A DNA stretch of 17,476 bases from JABMRF01 sp964434235. GTDB taxonomy: Bacteria; Patescibacteriota; Patescibacteriia; UBA11705; JABHMO01. The notes under the pieces are model-generated. The model did no database searches. It was not told the DNA's origin and worked only from the letters and a program-made list of their open reading frames with translations. The translations under genes and the position numbers were made by a program. This document shows, in pieces, positions 14,828 to 17,476 of this stretch; the stretch's first letter is position 1; the number at the start of each line of letters is the position of its first letter. The stretch covers positions 1 to 17,476 of the forward strand of contig CAYSUN010000026.1 in the NCBI GenBank assembly GCA_964434235.1, in the 5' to 3' direction.

Positions 14828-15415
14828 ATGATAAGACTATTTAGGGATAAAGAAGATAGTGGTCAGTTGACAAATACTCAGATTTTGCAAGCCATAGAAC
14901 AAATCCAAAAACAGTTGGATCAATTAAAATCTATTGTAACAGGAAAAAATGGTTTAACCGTTGAAAATTCAACCAATGATATTATTGAACAATCTTTGCA
15001 GGAGGTTTCTAAAAGAGAAACAGCCGTGATTAAGAATGAAAATGAAAAAGTGATTGAAGGAGTTTTTGATGGTCAATCAATGGTTGGGGCTGATGGGCAA
15101 CAGTATGATGTACCAGCTAATTATGCTTCAAAATCAAAATTAGTTGAAGGTGATATTCTTAAATTAACAATAAATAATTTAGGTTCATTTGTTTTTAAGC
15201 AAATCAAGCCAATAGATCGTCTTCGAAAAATCGGTCAATTGATTCAAGACGAACAGAGTTTACAGTTTTACGCTGAGGCTGAAGGTAAAAAATGGAAATT
15301 GTTGACTGCTAGTGTAACTTATTTTAAGGGTGAAGATGGTGATGAGATTGTTTTTCTTGTACCAGCTGAAAGTGGTAGTCGCTGGGCTGCAGTGGAAAAT
15401 ATTGTAAAATCTTAA
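14828..15415 (+). CDS. conserved-looking protein of unknown function
   Basis: The 195-residue protein has an N-terminal coiled coil (about 14-42, TQILQAIEQIQKQLDQLKSI), an acidic linker (45-78), and a compact beta-rich C-terminal domain (about 78-190). It includes the segments EGVFDGQSMVGADGQQYDVP and NYASKSKLVEGDILKLTI. From memory, proteins with the phrase VPANYASKSKLVEGD recur in Patescibacteria as hypotheticals; I know no function. The beta domain would suit an OB- or SH3-like fold, but this is inference. The gene follows the VirD4-like gene by 26 A/T bases without a terminator and is likely the last gene of that unit, since a strong terminator follows. No Shine-Dalgarno. Confidence 0.8.
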   Translation: MIRLFRDKEDSGQLTNTQILQAIEQIQKQLDQLKSIVTGKNGLTVENSTNDIIEQSLQEVSKRETAVIKNENEKVIEGVFDGQSMVGADGQQYDVPANYASKSKLVEGDILKLTINNLGSFVFKQIKPIDRLRKIGQLIQDEQSLQFYAEAEGKKWKLLTASVTYFKGEDGDEIVFLVPAESGSRWAAVENIVKS

Positions 15416-15432
15416 AATTATAAAAATACAAT

Positions 15433-15470
15433 AATGAAAACCACCAGCGTTTAGCTGGTGGTTTTCATTT
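15433..15470. terminator. strong intrinsic terminator
   Basis: A perfect 16-bp stem (15433-15448 with 15454-15469) encloses the loop GTTTA. The GC-rich core is ACCACCAGC/GCTGGTGGT and the right arm runs into TTTTCATTT. The flanking A- and T-runs would let it act on both strands. It separates the ATPase unit from dnaX. Confidence 0.85.
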
Positions 15471-15533
15471 CCTGAAATGAGCACTTTATGGTAATTTTAT
15501 TGCTAAATAGTGATTTGCTTTAAGCTGAATATT

Positions 15534-15563
15534 TTGCTAAGATTAAACTATCTTATCTATTAT
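15534..15563 (+). promoter_or_regulatory. probable dnaX promoter
   Basis: TTGCTA (15534-15539, four of six consensus) and TATTAT (15558-15563, five of six) are spaced by 18 bases in the only gap before dnaX and after a strong terminator. A second -10-like TATATT overlaps at 15561-15566. Transcription would start near 15570, leaving a very short leader of about 12 bases. Confidence 0.45.
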
Positions 15564-15581
15564 ATTTATCGTTTTTAAGTT

Positions 15582-17243
15582 ATGTCTACTGCTTTATATA
15601 GAAAATATCGACCAAGTAAATTTGCTGATGTTAGTGGTCAAAATCACATCAAGGTTGTTTTGCAAAACGAAATAGAATCTTCTCGTGTTGCTCATGCTTA
15701 TTTATTTTGTGGACCAAGAGGAACTGGCAAAACTACTTTGGCTAGACTTTTAGCCAAGTCAGTTAATTGTACAGATATTCAGCCAGCTGGTGAAGCTTGT
15801 GGAAAATGTCCAAGTTGTTTGGATATATTAGAAAATAAATCAATGGATATTATTGAAATAGACGCTGCTTCTCATACCGGTGTTGATAATGTTCGAGAAA
15901 ATATTATTCAAAATGCTAGATTTACTCCAGTCAAAGCTCAGTTTAAAGTTTTTATTATTGATGAAGTGCACATGCTTTCAACTGCTGCTTTTAATGCTTT
16001 GCTGAAAATCTTGGAAGAGCCACCAAAGTATGTGGTTTTTATTTTAGCGACCACAGAAGCGCACAAAGTTCCAAGTACAATAATTTCTCGTTGCCAAAGA
16101 TTTGATTTTAAAAAAGTTAATCATACTGATCTTGTCGATAGATTACGTTGGATGGTGGGGGAGGAGGGCGTAAAAGTTGACGAGGCAGTTTTGTCTCTAG
16201 TTTCTAAACAATCAGGCGGTTGTGTGCGAGATGCTGAAAGTTTATTAGAACAAGTTTTATCATTGGGTGAAAAAAATATTACGATGGAACAGGCAGAGTT
16301 GATTTTACCTAGATCAAATTATGGTTTGTTGTATAATTTTTTTGAATTAATTATTAATAAACAAACAAAAGAAGCGTTGGAATTTGTTGATAACTTAGTA
16401 AAAGATGGTATTGATGTAAGTTTATTTATTGATAGTTTTGTGGAATTTGTGCGAAAAGTCCTTTTGTATATTTTAAAATCAGATTTAGCAGAATTATCAA
16501 GAGAAGTTGATGATGATGTGGTGCAAAAAATTGTGAGTAAAGCAAAAACTTTGTCAGTTGATCGTTTGGTTAATATTATAAAAAAGTCTATCAGTTGCAA
16601 AGAGGATTTTAAACAAAGTTACATAATGCAATTACCTTTAGAAATGATAATTTTTGATTTAGCTCAAAGCGGAATTTCGCAACCAATACCAGCAGTTCAA
16701 TTATCAAAAGAAAAAGTAGTAGAACCAAAAAACGAGGAAATCGGGAAAGTTGAATTTAGTCATTCAAATAGTCAAAGAGAAGAAGCGCCAGTCGCAGAGG
16801 AAGAGCCTTTACAAGCCCCAGAACCACAGCCAGAACCAATTGTAGATGATGTTGAGGTAGTTATCAAAAAACCAGTTATTCCCGGTAATTTGGGTGAATT
16901 CGCTGGGAAGTGGGATGTTGTTTTAAATAAAGTTAGAGATAAAAATTATTCATTATACATGTCGCTCAGGATGAGTAAGCCGATCAATTTTGTGGATGAT
17001 GTTTTGTCTTTAGGTTTTTTATTTGAATTGCAAAAACAAAGAATTGATAATCTAGAAGCAAGAAATTTATTACATGAAATTTTGCAAGATGTGGCTGGTC
17101 GGAAAGTTATGTTAGAAACAAGACTAGATTTGGATTTGAAGCTGGAAGATTTTAATAGTAATGGGGGAGCGGTTAGAAGTGGGGAAAATCAAGTGCAAGA
17201 TTTGGCTGATGAGTTTGGTGGTGAAGTGATTGATAAAATATAA
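15582..17243 (+). CDS. dnaX: DNA polymerase III subunit gamma/tau
   Basis: The clamp-loader ATPase, 553 residues, starts with the canonical STALYRKYRPSKFADVSGQ (2-20). It has Walker A GPRGTGKT (44-51), a zinc knuckle at C63, C73, C76 and C79, Walker B IIDEVH (125-130), the hallmark AFNALLKILEEPP (136-148), sensor 1 LATTEA (155-160), SRC arginine finger (169-171), and sensor 2 GCVRDAES. Domain III continues to about 365. A Pro/Glu-rich linker (about 385-430) leads to a tau-like C-terminal domain (about 435-553) that in other bacteria contacts polymerase alpha or helicase. An A AAA AAG heptamer in frame at 16580-16586 could cause -1 slippage, giving a stop nine codons later. No Shine-Dalgarno precedes the ATG. 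Confidence 0.97.
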   Translation: MSTALYRKYRPSKFADVSGQNHIKVVLQNEIESSRVAHAYLFCGPRGTGKTTLARLLAKSVNCTDIQPAGEACGKCPSCLDILENKSMDIIEIDAASHTGVDNVRENIIQNARFTPVKAQFKVFIIDEVHMLSTAAFNALLKILEEPPKYVVFILATTEAHKVPSTIISRCQRFDFKKVNHTDLVDRLRWMVGEEGVKVDEAVLSLVSKQSGGCVRDAESLLEQVLSLGEKNITMEQAELILPRSNYGLLYNFFELIINKQTKEALEFVDNLVKDGIDVSLFIDSFVEFVRKVLLYILKSDLAELSREVDDDVVQKIVSKAKTLSVDRLVNIIKKSISCKEDFKQSYIMQLPLEMIIFDLAQSGISQPIPAVQLSKEKVVEPKNEEIGKVEFSHSNSQREEAPVAEEEPLQAPEPQPEPIVDDVEVVIKKPVIPGNLGEFAGKWDVVLNKVRDKNYSLYMSLRMSKPINFVDDVLSLGFLFELQKQRIDNLEARNLLHEILQDVAGRKVMLETRLDLDLKLEDFNSNGGAVRSGENQVQDLADEFGGEVIDKI

Positions 17244-17258
17244 AATGTTTGTTATACT
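17230..17258 (+). promoter_or_regulatory. promoter for tRNA-Gln
   Basis: TTGATA (17230-17235) and TATACT (17253-17258) are spaced by 17 bases, with an extended -10 TG at 17250-17251. It overlaps the last codons of dnaX. Transcription would begin near 17265, so the transcript includes the interrupted tRNA fragment before the intact tRNA. Confidence 0.7.
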
Positions 17259-17282
17259 GTTATCGATAAATTTATAAAATAT

Positions 17283-17334
17283 TCGGAGATCCTGTCTTCG
17301 CATAAAGCTTCGACAGGCATGGCGTCTAATGGTA
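17283..17334 (+). pseudogene. tRNA-Gln 5' fragment interrupted by a 32-base palindromic insertion
   Basis: TCGGAGATC (17283-17291) and GTCTAATGGTA (17324-17334) are identical to bases 1-9 and 10-20 of the tRNA-Gln that begins at 17349. Between them lie 32 extra bases (17292-17323) with an inverted repeat, CCTGTC (17291-17296) and GACAGG (17312-17317), and a CTTCGACA segment also found in the palindromic element near 2170. The copy ends in a T-run. It is a partial duplicate of the tRNA that carries a small repeat insertion and cannot form a tRNA. Confidence 0.8.
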
Positions 17335-17348
17335 TTTTTTACAATTAA

Positions 17349-17422
17349 TCGGAGATCGTCTAATGGTAGGACTCCAGGTTCTGGTCCTGGGTATTGGGGT
17401 TCGAATCCCTATCTCCGAGCCA
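17349..17422 (+). tRNA. tRNA-Gln (anticodon CTG)
   Basis: The 74 bases fold into a normal cloverleaf. The acceptor is TCGGAGA/TCTCCGA, the D-stem GTC/GAC with GG in the loop, the anticodon stem CCAGG/CCTGG with loop TTCTGGT (anticodon CTG at 17381-17383), the variable loop GTAT, and the T-stem TGGGG/CCCTA with loop TTCGAAT. A first pair T1-A72, discriminator G73 and encoded CCA match glutamine tRNA identity. It reads CAG codons. Confidence 0.95.
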
Positions 17423-17465
17423 AACAAAAATGACCAACATTATGTTGGTCATTTTTGTTTGGCTC
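17417..17465. terminator. 24-bp perfect inverted repeat overlapping the tRNA-Gln 3' end
   Basis: Bases 17417-17440 are perfectly complementary to 17442-17465. The centre (TGACCAACAT with ATGTTGGTCA, followed by five T at 17452-17456) is a good intrinsic terminator. The outer arms extend into the tRNA, so GAGCCA at its 3' end is matched by TGGCTC at 17460-17465. The symmetry would also terminate a transcript from the right. Confidence 0.8.
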
Positions 17466-17476
17466 TCCGTAATACG

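Noticed and set aside
1..17476. CRISPR array, phage, transposon or toxin-antitoxin system
   Set aside because: No regularly spaced repeats, transposase or integrase motifs, or paired small toxin/antitoxin genes are visible on either strand.

Overview
This is an AT-rich bacterial chromosome segment with standard-code genes. It most likely comes from the Candidate Phyla Radiation (Patescibacteria), perhaps a Falkowbacteria- or Magasanikbacteria-like lineage. The grounds are: a short EF-Ts, most core genes lacking a Shine-Dalgarno sequence, a VirD4/TraG-like ATPase embedded among housekeeping genes, and a GC-rich palindromic repeat (CCTGCCTGCCGGCAGGCAGG) of a kind I associate with these genomes. 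The lineage is inference from memory; no database search was possible.

Left third (1-5560), accessory in character: a three-helix membrane protein and an unrecognised soluble protein, each with its own sigma70-type promoter, strong ribosome binding site and intrinsic terminator. A palindromic repeat element follows, then a TrmB-type regulator on the minus strand. After it come a small cysteine-containing protein, a CoA-synthase-like fusion (CoaD domain plus a dephospho-CoA-kinase-like P-loop domain), and a metallo-beta-lactamase-fold gene split by one in-frame TAA. A tRNA-Tyr gene on the minus strand, with an unusual D-loop/T-loop pair, ends this part.

Right two thirds (5690-17243), core block, all plus strand: rpsB behind a promoter and a structured leader, then tsf, a PSP1/RicT-like protein, pheS behind a leader full of inverted repeats, pheT, a small one-helix protein, a VirD4/TraG-like ATPase, a conserved-looking protein of unknown function, and dnaX. 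Translation factors, tRNA charging and replication therefore sit together. None of these genes has a convincing Shine-Dalgarno sequence, in contrast to the left third.

Right end (17230-17476): a promoter overlapping the end of dnaX drives tRNA-Gln(CTG). Between promoter and tRNA lies a 20-base copy of the tRNA 5' end, interrupted by a 32-base palindromic insertion. A 24-bp perfect inverted repeat overlaps the tRNA 3' end and acts as its terminator.

I see no CRISPR array, transposase, phage gene or complete novel defence system. The most interesting items are the CoaD-CoaE fusion, the nonsense-interrupted metallohydrolase, the interrupted tRNA fragment, the pheS leader repeats and the two translation-initiation regimes.
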